DNA of 64,000 nucleotides from Litoribrevibacter euphylliae (GTDB lineage: Bacteria > Pseudomonadota > Gammaproteobacteria > Pseudomonadales > Litoribrevibacteraceae): contig NZ_JBHRSZ010000009.1 in NCBI RefSeq assembly GCF_042646085.1, positions 62,001-126,000 on the forward strand, in the 5' to 3' direction. Positions 17,922-25,773 of the stretch are shown here, in pieces. Within the stretch, counting starts at the first letter, position 1, and each line of letters begins with the position of its first letter. The translations under genes were made by a program, and so were the position numbers. The notes below the pieces were generated by a model. That model was given only the letters and a program-made list of their open reading frames with translations. It made no database searches and was not told the DNA's origin.

Positions 17922-18731
17922 ATGAATACATTCGTTAAAAAAAGTCTGTCCTGTTTGGTATTAAGCTTGTCTGCTGCATCCGCATCTACGGTAAACGCAG
18001 CAGAATCTTCATCCATCGTGTTTGTTCATGGCGCGCACTTTAATGCAGATTCTTGGCAGCCACTTCAGGAGCAACTGAACAACCAAGTCACCAGTTATGC
18101 GGTTAACCTACCTGGGCGTAATGACAACATTCTTCCGGAAAAAGTAACCTTAGATATTGCGGCTACATCCTTATGTAGCTTCATGGCTTCAATTCCAGAA
18201 GAAAAGAAAATGGTCGTCGCTCACAGCCAAGGTGGCGCCATCGTCAACGCCTCTTTGAGTGTATGCCCGGATGAATCCATAGAAAAAATTGTCTATGTCA
18301 CCGCCGTTGCACCACTGGAAGACGAAGGGGTGTTTACTAAGTTAAACAAAGCCGATGAAACCCATTACTTTTCCGGAATTCATTTCAATGAACAAAAACA
18401 GTCATTAGAAATCAGCAACCAGCAAAACTTTGCAAACAGCTTCGCTCAAGATGCAAATCCAAGTCAGCAAGAATGGCTTGTTAAAAATGCAGTCGCGGAA
18501 CCGGCACCTATTGGTGAGGCAAAACTAAAACTCAATAAAGAACGCTTTAATGAAGTGAACAAATACTATGTGTATGCCAAGCGAGACCAGATCATCTCTC
18601 TTGAATCACAACAGAAAATTGCAAAAGACCTGGACCTAAAAGCCAGTTTTGAAATCGACAGCGGCCATCTGCCAATGCTGACAAAAACAGAAGAACTGAG
18701 CGACCTTCTAATCAAAATCAGTGAAATGTAG
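17922..18731 (+). CDS. secreted alpha/beta-hydrolase
   Basis: This 269-residue protein has a signal peptide ending near TVNAAES (about residue 27) and so should act in the periplasm or outside. The alpha/beta-hydrolase core shows the oxyanion strand IVFVHGAHFNADSW, the nucleophile elbow AHSQGG (Ser about 113) and a late histidine in SGHLPML. It is similar to small esterase/salicylate-esterase-like hydrolases; the substrate is unknown. The ATG at 17922 follows AAGGGG and the natural signal peptide; longer in-frame starts lack both. A terminator follows. Confidence 0.85.
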   Translation: MNTFVKKSLSCLVLSLSAASASTVNAAESSSIVFVHGAHFNADSWQPLQEQLNNQVTSYAVNLPGRNDNILPEKVTLDIAATSLCSFMASIPEEKKMVVAHSQGGAIVNASLSVCPDESIEKIVYVTAVAPLEDEGVFTKLNKADETHYFSGIHFNEQKQSLEISNQQNFANSFAQDANPSQQEWLVKNAVAEPAPIGEAKLKLNKERFNEVNKYYVYAKRDQIISLESQQKIAKDLDLKASFEIDSGHLPMLTKTEELSDLLIKISEM

Positions 18732-18778
18732 GAACACCTATAAGCAAGCCTGTTTGAGGCGTCATAAAACGGAAGTTC

Positions 18779-18812
18779 AAAGAGAGAGCCAATCATTGGC
18801 TCTCTCTTTTAT
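18779..18812. terminator. terminator between the hydrolase and metallopeptidase genes
   Basis: A 12-bp perfect stem (18781-18792 with 18796-18807) and a tight loop are followed by TTTT on the plus strand. It ends the hydrolase transcript and may act on the convergent gene too. Confidence 0.85.
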
Positions 18813-18829
18813 TATCAGATAAAAAGCTG

Positions 18830-19510
18830 CTATCGAAACACTCGAATCCAACGCCATAACCGAATGACATCTGCCAGAGCCGCTGCGATATAGGTGAACG
18901 CTGCGGCGCGTAAGACTTGTTTAATCGCAGGCATATGTTTTTCAGGCACATAACCTTCTTTCAATATGGGCAAGGCTTTTTTGAAACTCGCATCATATTC
19001 TTCCGGCAAAATAGCTACATACATCGAAGCAGATGCAAGCATAGTGATCACGCCTGCTCCCGCAGCAAGCAAGAAAACCTGCGGAACTTTAACTACGATG
19101 GTAATTATGGGTAAGAGAAACAGAATACCCGCGCCTATTTTTTTGATGCGAATGGCTTTGCCTAAATACTTTTCTCTCAATTGACTGACGGGTTCGTTTC
19201 TTGAGAACTGAATAGCATGCCCGACTTCATGGGCTGCAACAGCAATGGCGGCCAGGGTTTTACCGTTGTACACACTCGGACTTAATGAAACCTGTTTTTT
19301 ATCCGGGCTGTAGTGATCCTGACCTTCTTCACCTAACACGACCTTTACGTCAGAAAGCTCATATTTTTCAACCAAATGCTTTGCAAGTTCACCACCCGTT
19401 CCCGGCATTTCGCTGATTTCGTTTGAGTGTTTCCACATCACATATTTGATCCACAAGTGCGGACCATACAACAGAAATACAAATAACAACGTGCCTAAGA
19501 CTACTAGCAT
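18830..19510 (-). CDS. YugP-type membrane zinc metallopeptidase
   Basis: This 226-residue protein has the HEVGHAIQ zinc motif (about residues 92-99) and hydrophobic segments at the N-terminus and after 115. This matches the neutral zinc metallopeptidase family (Zn_peptidase_2, YugP). The active site would lie next to the inner membrane. Substrates of the family are not known. It is convergent with the hydrolase gene across a shared terminator region and stands alone. Confidence 0.85.
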   Translation of the reverse strand: MLVVLGTLLFVFLLYGPHLWIKYVMWKHSNEISEMPGTGGELAKHLVEKYELSDVKVVLGEEGQDHYSPDKKQVSLSPSVYNGKTLAAIAVAAHEVGHAIQFSRNEPVSQLREKYLGKAIRIKKIGAGILFLLPIITIVVKVPQVFLLAAGAGVITMLASASMYVAILPEEYDASFKKALPILKEGYVPEKHMPAIKQVLRAAAFTYIAAALADVIRLWRWIRVFR

Positions 19511-19550
19511 TTAGTTAATCCAATATCGAGAAGAGAAGAAAATATAAAAC

Positions 19551-20042
19551 TTACTCCTGTAACAGAGCCTGCCAATACCCAACATCAATCCACTGACCAA
19601 ACTTATAACCCACTTGCTTGAAGTGGCCGACTTGCGTCATGCCGAACTTCTCATGAATCGCAACACTGGCAGGGTTTGGTAAAGTAATCACACCAATCAC
19701 AGCACGAATAGACTGTCTTTTTAGTTGTTCAAAGAGCGCTTCATAGAGTCGACTGCCCGTGCCTTTTGTAGCACCTCCATTAGCTATGTAAATAGAAACC
19801 TCAACCGTATGACGATAAGCTGTACGAGGGTTCCAAGGCTTTGCATAAGCGTAGCCAACGATCTCGCCATTTTCTTCCGCGACCAACCAAGGCAAGCCTG
19901 AGTGAAGAACAGTCTCGATACGATCTTCCATCGCAGAAGATGTCACCGTTTCCTCTTCAAAGGTTGCAGCACTGTTCTCGATATAGTGATTGTATATGGT
20001 CGCGATTTGAGCAGCATCACAAGGCTGTATCGGGCGAATCAT
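19551..20042 (-). CDS. GNAT acetyltransferase, phosphinothricin/amino-acid N-acetyltransferase-like
   Basis: This 163-residue GNAT protein resembles the PAT/MnaT (YncA) group that acetylates small amines such as methionine sulfone, sulfoximine or phosphinothricin. Visible features are the IRPIQPCDAAQIATIYNHYI opening, VGYAYAKPWNPRTAY, the acetyl-CoA loop region GGATKGTGSRLY and GFGMTQVG-like late strand (KFGMTQVGHF). The start is supported by GAGGATT upstream. It provides a housekeeping detoxification role at most. Confidence 0.8.
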   Translation of the reverse strand: MIRPIQPCDAAQIATIYNHYIENSAATFEEETVTSSAMEDRIETVLHSGLPWLVAEENGEIVGYAYAKPWNPRTAYRHTVEVSIYIANGGATKGTGSRLYEALFEQLKRQSIRAVIGVITLPNPASVAIHEKFGMTQVGHFKQVGYKFGQWIDVGYWQALLQE

Positions 20043-20067
20043 GAATGAATCCTCAACATATTCAGGC

Positions 20068-20517
20068 TTACAACGATGAGCTTACAGAAGAGCTTTGAAC
20101 CGGATTAGCCTGATCTCTTTTACGTTTAACAACAAGATTGAGCACCACGAAAGTAACGGCCAAATAAATAACAGTGGCAATATGCTTAATAACCACTTTA
20201 TTTTCTGCCTGAGCTTCATAAGCAAGGTAAGCATCTGTGATTGGCATAACAGTCCCAAATAACGCAGCCCAAGCTAATACTCTGTAGTTCTTCAAATACA
20301 GTAAATATCCAATAATTAAGGCTACAAACAAGGTTCTCGATGCATAGATTTGAACCCAATCCGAGTCTGCTAGGGAAAATAGCTCTGTTCCTCGAGCTGA
20401 AGAAAATCCAGCAGGATCAACATACGCGAAAATGGCATATGCCCCCTGAAGAACGGCCATTAAGAAGACCAAAACACTTGCGAGTTTTTCCAGTGAACTG
20501 CTTTTTGAATTGTTCAT
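20068..20517 (-). CDS. small four-helix membrane protein of unknown function
   Basis: This 149-residue protein has four predicted hydrophobic helices (about 13-30, 50-68, 74-92, 106-126) and a basic, Ser-rich C-terminus. No catalytic motif is visible. It is a likely inner membrane protein. The upstream and downstream genes are on the same strand, but the gaps do not suggest a tight operon. Confidence 0.55.
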   Translation of the reverse strand: MNNSKSSSLEKLASVLVFLMAVLQGAYAIFAYVDPAGFSSARGTELFSLADSDWVQIYASRTLFVALIIGYLLYLKNYRVLAWAALFGTVMPITDAYLAYEAQAENKVVIKHIATVIYLAVTFVVLNLVVKRKRDQANPVQSSSVSSSL

Positions 20518-20560
20518 TACTTACCCTTGTCAGCTTTATGATTATTGTTATTTTCACACT

Positions 20561-21106
20561 TCAGACGTTGCCTAGATAATGCACAGGGCGAAGCCCGAGC
20601 TTATCCGCACAGTCTAGACTTACTGTCTTTTTCTTTAAATCAGGAAGACTAAGTAGCTCAACCTCATCCCTATCTTTAAAGCCATACACGGCAATGCTCA
20701 CATAGTCATTGCCAATACACAGATGATCACCATGAAAGTTATGCCGTTTTACTTCAGTGCCTTTAATAGAACAAACATAGATATCATGCTTTTCTAAATA
20801 GATAAAAATGAGCGCACCCTTTCTCCATCCCAAGTAAATACATTCGCAGCCAAACATAGGATTATAGGTTTCAGGCACCCACTGGAAACGTATGCCATTT
20901 TCATACGTTACTAATAGATGGTCGTCTTCATAACTCGACTGGAACCAAGCAATCTTATCTTCACAAAAGGCAATGTCGCTCTCCAAGATATCGTATTCGT
21001 CGCCTTTAGGATTTACCCACTTAACGCTTTTATAATCTTCATCATAAATCGAGGCATTTATGCCTTCTGCGTTCAACAGTTCAAGAACTTTTATTAACTT
21101 GTCCAT
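20561..21106 (-). CDS. hypothetical soluble protein, possibly immunity-like
   Basis: This 181-residue acidic protein has no signal peptide or membrane segment and is rich in aromatic residues and predicted strands. No family is recognised. It lies next to two Imm11-like genes, so an orphan immunity protein is one possibility, but this rests on position only. The ATG has AGGAAC upstream. Confidence 0.45.
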   Translation of the reverse strand: MDKLIKVLELLNAEGINASIYDEDYKSVKWVNPKGDEYDILESDIAFCEDKIAWFQSSYEDDHLLVTYENGIRFQWVPETYNPMFGCECIYLGWRKGALIFIYLEKHDIYVCSIKGTEVKRHNFHGDHLCIGNDYVSIAVYGFKDRDEVELLSLPDLKKKTVSLDCADKLGLRPVHYLGNV

Positions 21107-21374
21107 GATGTTCCTATGGGCACCGACGAGGAATCAGAGCAAAATAAATCGAAACGCTAGCATATCTCAAAACACGGAAGCAGTCCGTTCCAGTTTGTGA
21201 AGGGAACATAAGTTATACAAGTAGCTAACACGACAGAAAATTTGAGAATCCAAGAACCAAATTAAATAGTTTGGACAAGCTAAACCCTGAACTGAGATAA
21301 TTCGCCACCTCACCGGAACTAACACCGCTAATTTTTTGATGTGGCGAGATTTTTAAGAGACGTATTACAACTCA

Positions 21375-21959
21375 ATGGACAAAGTAACCGAGTTTTCGAT
21401 CATTTCTGAAGACTATATGAGAAGCCCTTCTGAATTTCAGTGTGTAGACAATCGGGAGTTCTTATACAGCACCAATAACTATCACCCAACCAGCGCACTT
21501 AACGCGATTAAATGGGAAGATAAAAATATTCCGTCCTCCATGGTTCACCCCATCGTAAGCATCGGCGACTTATGCGTTTCTCGTGAATTGGCTGAACTGA
21601 TCATGAGTTTTGATCCCTACGGTGTCGAAGTCTACCCGGCATCACTGATCACCAAAGACGCAGACGTTGATGATCGCTTCATTCTAGCCATCAATAACAT
21701 ACAGGACGTCGTTGATTTTGATCGCAGTGTCATTGAAACATCCCCCTACAGCGGTGAGTTAATCGTTCATAGACTCTTTCTCAGTGCGGAAAAAATTGAA
21801 CAAATCCCCTTCGAAAAGCGCATCGTGTATCGCCCCCAAAACGCAGACACCGTCATTTTCTTTGCACCGGAAGTTTATGACTTGGTAAAGAGTGACCCTC
21901 AATTTGCGTTAGTAAGAAAGCTTAAAAAGAACACCTCCATGCGCGCACCGAAGATGTAG
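21375..21959 (+). CDS. Imm11-like (DUF1629) immunity-type protein
   Basis: This 194-residue protein fits the Imm11/DUF1629 pattern: a central segment DPYGVEVYPASLITKDADVDDRFILAIN, then an NIQDVVDFDRS block and a C-terminal LSAEKI-[...]-RIVYRP strand pair. Imm11 proteins are found beside polymorphic toxins. No toxin gene is visible on either side, so this looks like an orphan. The next gene starts nine bases after its stop and seems to be a diverged relative. Assignment is by pattern only. Confidence 0.6.
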   Translation: MDKVTEFSIISEDYMRSPSEFQCVDNREFLYSTNNYHPTSALNAIKWEDKNIPSSMVHPIVSIGDLCVSRELAELIMSFDPYGVEVYPASLITKDADVDDRFILAINNIQDVVDFDRSVIETSPYSGELIVHRLFLSAEKIEQIPFEKRIVYRPQNADTVIFFAPEVYDLVKSDPQFALVRKLKKNTSMRAPKM

Positions 21960-21968
21960 GTATCCCCC

Positions 21969-22451
21969 ATGAAAGAAGAATATGTAATCTTTTCAAAACA
22001 AGTCTTTGGTCAATTTCCTTTTCAGCAAACGGAAACATCGGCGAAACCCGATCTTTTACTTGAGATGACCTTTTCTCCAAAGCTCTTTATTCGCAAGGAA
22101 ATCGCAAATCAATTAGAACAATTAGTGATTGAAGGAGTTGAATGGCTGGATGCACGAGTCGACTGCTCCCCCAGCCAACCAGCAGAGGATGAAATTGCAG
22201 TACTCGACGACTATCGAATGCCCTACCTACACCAAACTTATGCGCTTACGAACCAGGAAAAACGCTATGGAAAACTTAACTGGATTGACGTAACCAATAT
22301 CGATTTCGATTTTTCCAAATTGGAAACTATACCGTTGGAAGAACGATTGATCTTTAAACTCGAAGAAGACTTTGGGCTGGTCTTCATTCACCAGAGTGTT
22401 ATCGATGTACTGAAGCAGCAGGTGAAAGAGGTTTGGGTGAGAGGAATCTAA
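21969..22451 (+). CDS. second Imm11-like protein
   Basis: This 160-residue protein shares the layout of its neighbour: LFIRKEIANQLEQLVIEGVEWLDARVD, a loop, then WIDVTNIDFDFSKLETIPLEERLIFKLEE, and a final helix VIDVLKQQ. The two form a pair on the plus strand, isolated among minus-strand genes. This suggests they were acquired or duplicated together. A hairpin follows at 22474-22505. Confidence 0.5.
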   Translation: MKEEYVIFSKQVFGQFPFQQTETSAKPDLLLEMTFSPKLFIRKEIANQLEQLVIEGVEWLDARVDCSPSQPAEDEIAVLDDYRMPYLHQTYALTNQEKRYGKLNWIDVTNIDFDFSKLETIPLEERLIFKLEEDFGLVFIHQSVIDVLKQQVKEVWVRGI

Positions 22452-22473
22452 ACAGAAAAGATTCCTTACTTAA

Positions 22474-22505
22474 TAGGCCTCAGAACAAGCAAATTCTGAG
22501 ACCTA
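22474..22505. terminator. probable bidirectional terminator hairpin
   Basis: An 11-of-12 bp stem (22474-22485 with 22494-22505) with an 8-base loop lies between convergent genes ending at 22451 and 22527. The T-run is weak. Confidence 0.5.
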
Positions 22506-22526
22506 GCATTCTTAACCAATCAATGT

Positions 22527-22967
22527 TTAGAATTTATTTTTGAGATTCACCAAGGCCACAGCCGCCCGTTCTACTAAGTCTTTCCTTAACGCAGTTATGA
22601 TCTCTGATTCTTCCGAAAGACTCGAATTTCGACTGTGGTATTGCAAATCAAATGTGCAAACCCCTTCTTGTTCTTCAGAGAATCTCATGGTCATTTGAGG
22701 CAAGATACCTTCTAAATCGCCTTGAGTGAGAAAGAGACTCAGAGCTTCACTCTGGACAACGTCTATAGAAAGCTCGTGCTCCCCGCCGGGAAGCTGCAAG
22801 GTTTCAAGGTAAGTTTTCCCAACCCTTGCATGAGGTAAGTTATTACCTGATTTAATAGCCACCACCCCAGGAAACCACTCCCCATAATTCTCCATATTAG
22901 TGACATAGTCGAATACAGCGGCGACAGGTGCAGAAATCGTAGTACTTACTTTTGCCAGTTCAATCAT
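22527..22967 (-). CDS. SRPBCC family (START-like) protein
   Basis: This 146-residue protein starts with the typical SRPBCC opening (strand, then ISAPVAAVFDYVTNMENYGEWFPGV) and ends with the long amphipathic helix KDLVERAAVALVNLKNKF. Such proteins bind hydrophobic ligands (polyketide cyclase/dehydrase-like). It is divergent from a LysR gene, which may regulate it across the 129-base gap. Confidence 0.75.
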   Translation of the reverse strand: MIELAKVSTTISAPVAAVFDYVTNMENYGEWFPGVVAIKSGNNLPHARVGKTYLETLQLPGGEHELSIDVVQSEALSLFLTQGDLEGILPQMTMRFSEEQEGVCTFDLQYHSRNSSLSEESEIITALRKDLVERAAVALVNLKNKF

Positions 22968-23096
22968 TTTTGATCCCTAATTAGTGTGTTGAAACAGAAC
23001 AAAAGTGACTATATGAGCAGACCTAATTAGAATAAATTGAATTATTTAAAGACCTAGATTAACTAAAAAGAAACCAAAACAGACTCGAAAAGTACT

Positions 23097-23993
23097 ATGT
23101 CAAAGCTGGATCAATATCAAACATTTATCACCATCGTTGAACAAGGAAGCATCACCAAGGCAGCCGCATTACTGAACCTATCAGTGCCAGCGCTCAGCAA
23201 ACAACTGGTTCAGCTGGAAGAAAGTTTGCAGGTACAACTCTTCCACCGATCTCATAAACGATTAGACATCACAGAATCCGGCAAGCAGTTTTACCCCAAG
23301 TGCAAAGAGATTCTTTCATCCATAGATCATGCAGAAGAAGCATTACTTTCTGAGCAAGAAAGTATAAGCGGCACGATTGCCATCACCCTTTCCAAAGCCT
23401 TATGCCGCTCAAAGATCATCGATATATTATCCAGCTTTACCAGCATTCATCCCCGCATCAAATTTGATATTCAATTCAGCGATGAGTTGGAAGACCTATA
23501 CGATAAAGACATCGACTTTGCCTTCCGCCTAGGCCGACTCAACGACAGCAGCACAATGGTGGCTATGCCTTTGATCGAAACTCAACTCGTTGCCTGTGCA
23601 ACACCAGCCTACATTGAAAGTGTCGGCATGCCGGAAAGCTTGGCTTCTCCTGGCAACGCAAAATTCATCCTGATGTCGTCATTAAATCCGGCGGGTGAAC
23701 TGAAAGCATTCTTAAACAAAGAGAAATTCGACTTTGACCAATCCGTATCTCATACAACGAACGATGTCGAAGGAGTCTATCAGCTAATTAACGGGAATAT
23801 GGGGATTGGAATGATGCTAAATATTTCTATACAAAAAGAGCTGGACGAAGGACGGTTTGTCTCTGTGTTATCTAAGCGTAACCTTCCCAGAAAACGCCTC
23901 TACCTTCTTTCAAAGAAAACGCAGTGGCAGACCAAGAAGCTCAAGGCGTTTAAAGAACATATCAACCTGATGTTGTCGGAACCGAATATGTGA
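23097..23993 (+). CDS. LysR-family transcriptional regulator
   Basis: This 298-residue protein has an N-terminal winged helix (KAAALLNLSVPALSKQLVQLEESLQVQLFHR) and a substrate-binding domain from about residue 90. It is divergent to the SRPBCC gene, a common target arrangement. Its last 40 codons occur a second time at about 24530-24683, past the ridA gene, as a displaced fragment. An inverted repeat (23982-23991 with 24007-24016) spans its stop codon, without a T-run. Confidence 0.9.
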   Translation: MSKLDQYQTFITIVEQGSITKAAALLNLSVPALSKQLVQLEESLQVQLFHRSHKRLDITESGKQFYPKCKEILSSIDHAEEALLSEQESISGTIAITLSKALCRSKIIDILSSFTSIHPRIKFDIQFSDELEDLYDKDIDFAFRLGRLNDSSTMVAMPLIETQLVACATPAYIESVGMPESLASPGNAKFILMSSLNPAGELKAFLNKEKFDFDQSVSHTTNDVEGVYQLINGNMGIGMMLNISIQKELDEGRFVSVLSKRNLPRKRLYLLSKKTQWQTKKLKAFKEHINLMLSEPNM

Positions 23994-24033
23994 ACAGCAT
24001 GATCTAACATATTCGGTCACGATCACACTGCAA

Positions 24034-24435
24034 TTAATCAGGCAATCTAACAACTAACTCCATTTCAACCAAAAACTCAGGGGAAGCTAACGCTTGCACA
24101 CCGATGCCTGTTACACATGGCTTTGCACCGTCAAAGGTAGATAAAAACGCAGGCATTAATTCCTCAAGCTTTTCTGGTGTGAGGTCTACAACATACACTC
24201 TTGCCAGTACAATATCTTTTGGCTCTGCACCAACAGCAGACAAAGCTGCCTGTGCATTTTCAGAAACAATCTGCATTTGTTCAGCTAAGCTATCGGGAAT
24301 TAATTCTTCATTCGGCCGGGTAGCCACCTGCCCCGACACATAGGCCATCCGACCAGGCTCAACAATTGAAATTTGCGAATAACCAATTTCCGCGCTATTC
24401 GGCATAGTTTCAGGGTTAACTCTGATAATTGACAT
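24034..24435 (-). CDS. RidA-family protein
   Basis: This 133-residue protein is of the RidA/YjgF group, which hydrolyses reactive enamine/imine intermediates. Blocks are MAYVSGQVATRPN, AQMQIVSENAQAALSAVGAEPKDIV and the C-terminal FLVEMELVVRL. The conserved Arg of active RidA would be expected near the end (CVTGIGVQALASPEFLVEME). Here that region reads GVQALA rather than the classical RxxVxVxxLP, so catalytic activity is uncertain. It sits between a complete LysR gene and a displaced copy of that gene's 3' end. Confidence 0.8.
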   Translation of the reverse strand: MSIIRVNPETMPNSAEIGYSQISIVEPGRMAYVSGQVATRPNEELIPDSLAEQMQIVSENAQAALSAVGAEPKDIVLARVYVVDLTPEKLEELMPAFLSTFDGAKPCVTGIGVQALASPEFLVEMELVVRLPD

Positions 24436-24529
24436 AGTCTTTCCTTGCTAGGTGAATGCGTTGGTTAACACTTAGTCGACCAAGGCTCAGTTTAGTTCAT
24501 CACTAAAACATTAGGCTTTTTTGGTAGTG

Positions 24530-24683
24530 TGGGAGGGGAAAGAATTGGCAGATTGTATCTGAGTTATCCGAGCGAAACCTTCCCAGAAAACGCCTCTACC
24601 TTCTTTCAAAGAAAACTCAGTGGCAAACCAAGAAGCTGCAAGCGTTTAAAGAACATATCAACCTGATGTTGTCGGAACCGTAG
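24530..24683 (+). pseudogene. displaced 3' fragment of the LysR gene
   Basis: The last 40 or so codons of the LysR gene at 23097-23993 occur again here in the same orientation, with the frame open to a TAG. The fragment starts in unrelated sequence and has neither the DNA-binding part nor a promoter. The segment from 24551 aligns with 23857 onward and has only scattered substitutions. It looks like the leftover gene end after insertion or recombination that brought in the ridA segment. Confidence 0.8.
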
Positions 24684-24699
24684 ATTTGAACGACATGAG

Positions 24700-25118
24700 A
24701 TAGACCTAAGCCTGGGGCTTGATGCCTCTTAATGGACAATACGCCAACCACCTCCGCCTTGAATAGACAATGAATTGTCCGCCTGTTTCGCTTTGGAACT
24801 GCACCTCGTCCGAGTGACTTATAACTGGACGCATGAAGTAACGCGAGCCCGACTCTTGAAGCGCCGGATGCGAGGGTAACCGATTGATTTCTAGGGTGTC
24901 ACCTTACGGCTTTTTGAGGATAGACACATGCTGGAGACCCATCTCCAGTAGAACCTCGATAGATGTTTGTGATGGTGCGGCACCCCGACAGTTCTTATGA
25001 ACTGACAACAGTAATGAAAGAATCGGCAGCTGTGCCAACAAGAGAGCAGGAACAGATTATTGGGAATCGAGCTCTGACCTTGGAGGGGCCTTCAGGTTTT
25101 TGCGCCTTGACACCCCCC
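24700..25118 (+). ncRNA. structured non-coding stretch, possibly a 5' group II intron fragment
   Basis: No convincing coding frame is present. Several clean hairpins occur: 24931-24948 (7-bp stem), 24989-25004 (6-bp stem), 24974-24984, and a long-range GGACAAT/ATTGTCC pair (24734-24740 with 24774-24780). The order of short motifs resembles domains I-III of group IIC introns by eye. No reverse transcriptase gene or domain V is visible. It abuts the interrupted attC at 25115-25139. Class C introns are known to insert into attC sites, which fits, but the identification remains tentative. Confidence 0.35.
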
Positions 25119-25139
25119 GGTCATATAGATGTTATGTGC
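25115..25139 (-). mobile_element. interrupted attC site: R'' box of the L7/L12-like cassette
   Basis: On the minus strand GCACATAAC (25139-25131) overlaps the stop of the 187-residue gene. It is the exact complement of the GTTATGTGC that opens the same cassette at 25720-25712. The rest of the attC is missing; the structured sequence starts here instead. Confidence 0.55.
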
Positions 25140-25695
25140 TTTTATTCGCTATACGAGCGCACAACCCCCAATGACCAACTATGGTAACTATATCTCGATC
25201 TAACTCAATAAGTATGAAGTCAGTATTTGCTAAGCATCTCGAAAATTTGCCAACTTCTGAACTAAGATTCGATAGCTCTATAGTATAGGGGTGCTCAAAA
25301 TCATCGCAGATTACTAAAAGCCTGCCTGAAACGTTTTTACCTAATATTTCATGCAATAACTCGTCGTCATCATAGGCATTGAATTCATAATTCTGATCCC
25401 ACTTAGCAAAACTCACAAATTCTATATTCTTATTTTCTGCTTCTGCACATTCGAGAATTCGCTCAACTCTAAAAAGACTCCCACATTCTTTTGCACTCGG
25501 AATTAATCTATATAGTTCTTCAGCAGCTTCTTGAAATTCAAGTGAAAGACGAGGTCGGTTGAATTCACTACCACGAAGAGATTCGACATATAACTTACTT
25601 TCTTTTAAGTCCTTACCAGTCGCCTCTCTTACATATTTAATTGCAGCAATAGTTCTGCCGTCTCGAATCAACGCTAACACTCGAGTTTTATCCAA
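25132..25695 (-). CDS. cassette gene with ribosomal L7/L12 C-terminal-like domain
   Basis: The 187-residue product opens with IRDGRTIAAIKYVREATGKDLKESKLYVE (about residues 11-39). This is the pattern of the L7/L12 C-terminal fold (Ile-Lys-x-Val-Arg-Glu-x-Thr-Gly-Leu-Lys-Glu-Ala) used as a module in many small hypothetical proteins. The remaining 140 residues are not recognised. The start is TTG at 25695, with AAGGA upstream and an in-frame TGA just before it. The gene begins 17 bases inside an attC-like border and its stop lies in the next R box, as in integron cassettes. Function unknown. Confidence 0.65.
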   Translation of the reverse strand: MDKTRVLALIRDGRTIAAIKYVREATGKDLKESKLYVESLRGSEFNRPRLSLEFQEAAEELYRLIPSAKECGSLFRVERILECAEAENKNIEFVSFAKWDQNYEFNAYDDDELLHEILGKNVSGRLLVICDDFEHPYTIELSNLSSEVGKFSRCLANTDFILIELDRDIVTIVGHWGLCARIANKST

Positions 25696-25711
25696 AATTC
25701 AACCATCCTTT

Positions 25712-25773
25712 GCACATAACGCCGCAATCAAAGGCGCGGCTTTTTGCGTCCTTTGGATTGCTTTGTTATACGA
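25712..25773 (-). mobile_element. attC recombination site between two gene cassettes
   Basis: On the minus strand the site runs from GTATAAC (25773-25767 region) to GTTATGTGC. The inner arms (25724-25737 with 25746-25761) pair except for one extra T and one extra G on a single side, the extrahelical bases typical of attC hairpins. The outer boxes (ATAAC/GTTAT) pair, and the GCC/TTT spacers between boxes do not. The stop codon of the DUF4062 gene (25728-25730) lies inside the site, as is usual for cassettes. Confidence 0.8.

Noticed and set aside
23982..24016. Inverted repeat over the LysR stop as terminator
   Set aside because: The 10-bp arms are separated by 15 bases and there is no T-run on either side.
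24963..25187. 74-codon forward frame
   Set aside because: It runs through hairpins of the structured stretch and over the attC border, has no ribosome site and no family-like pattern.
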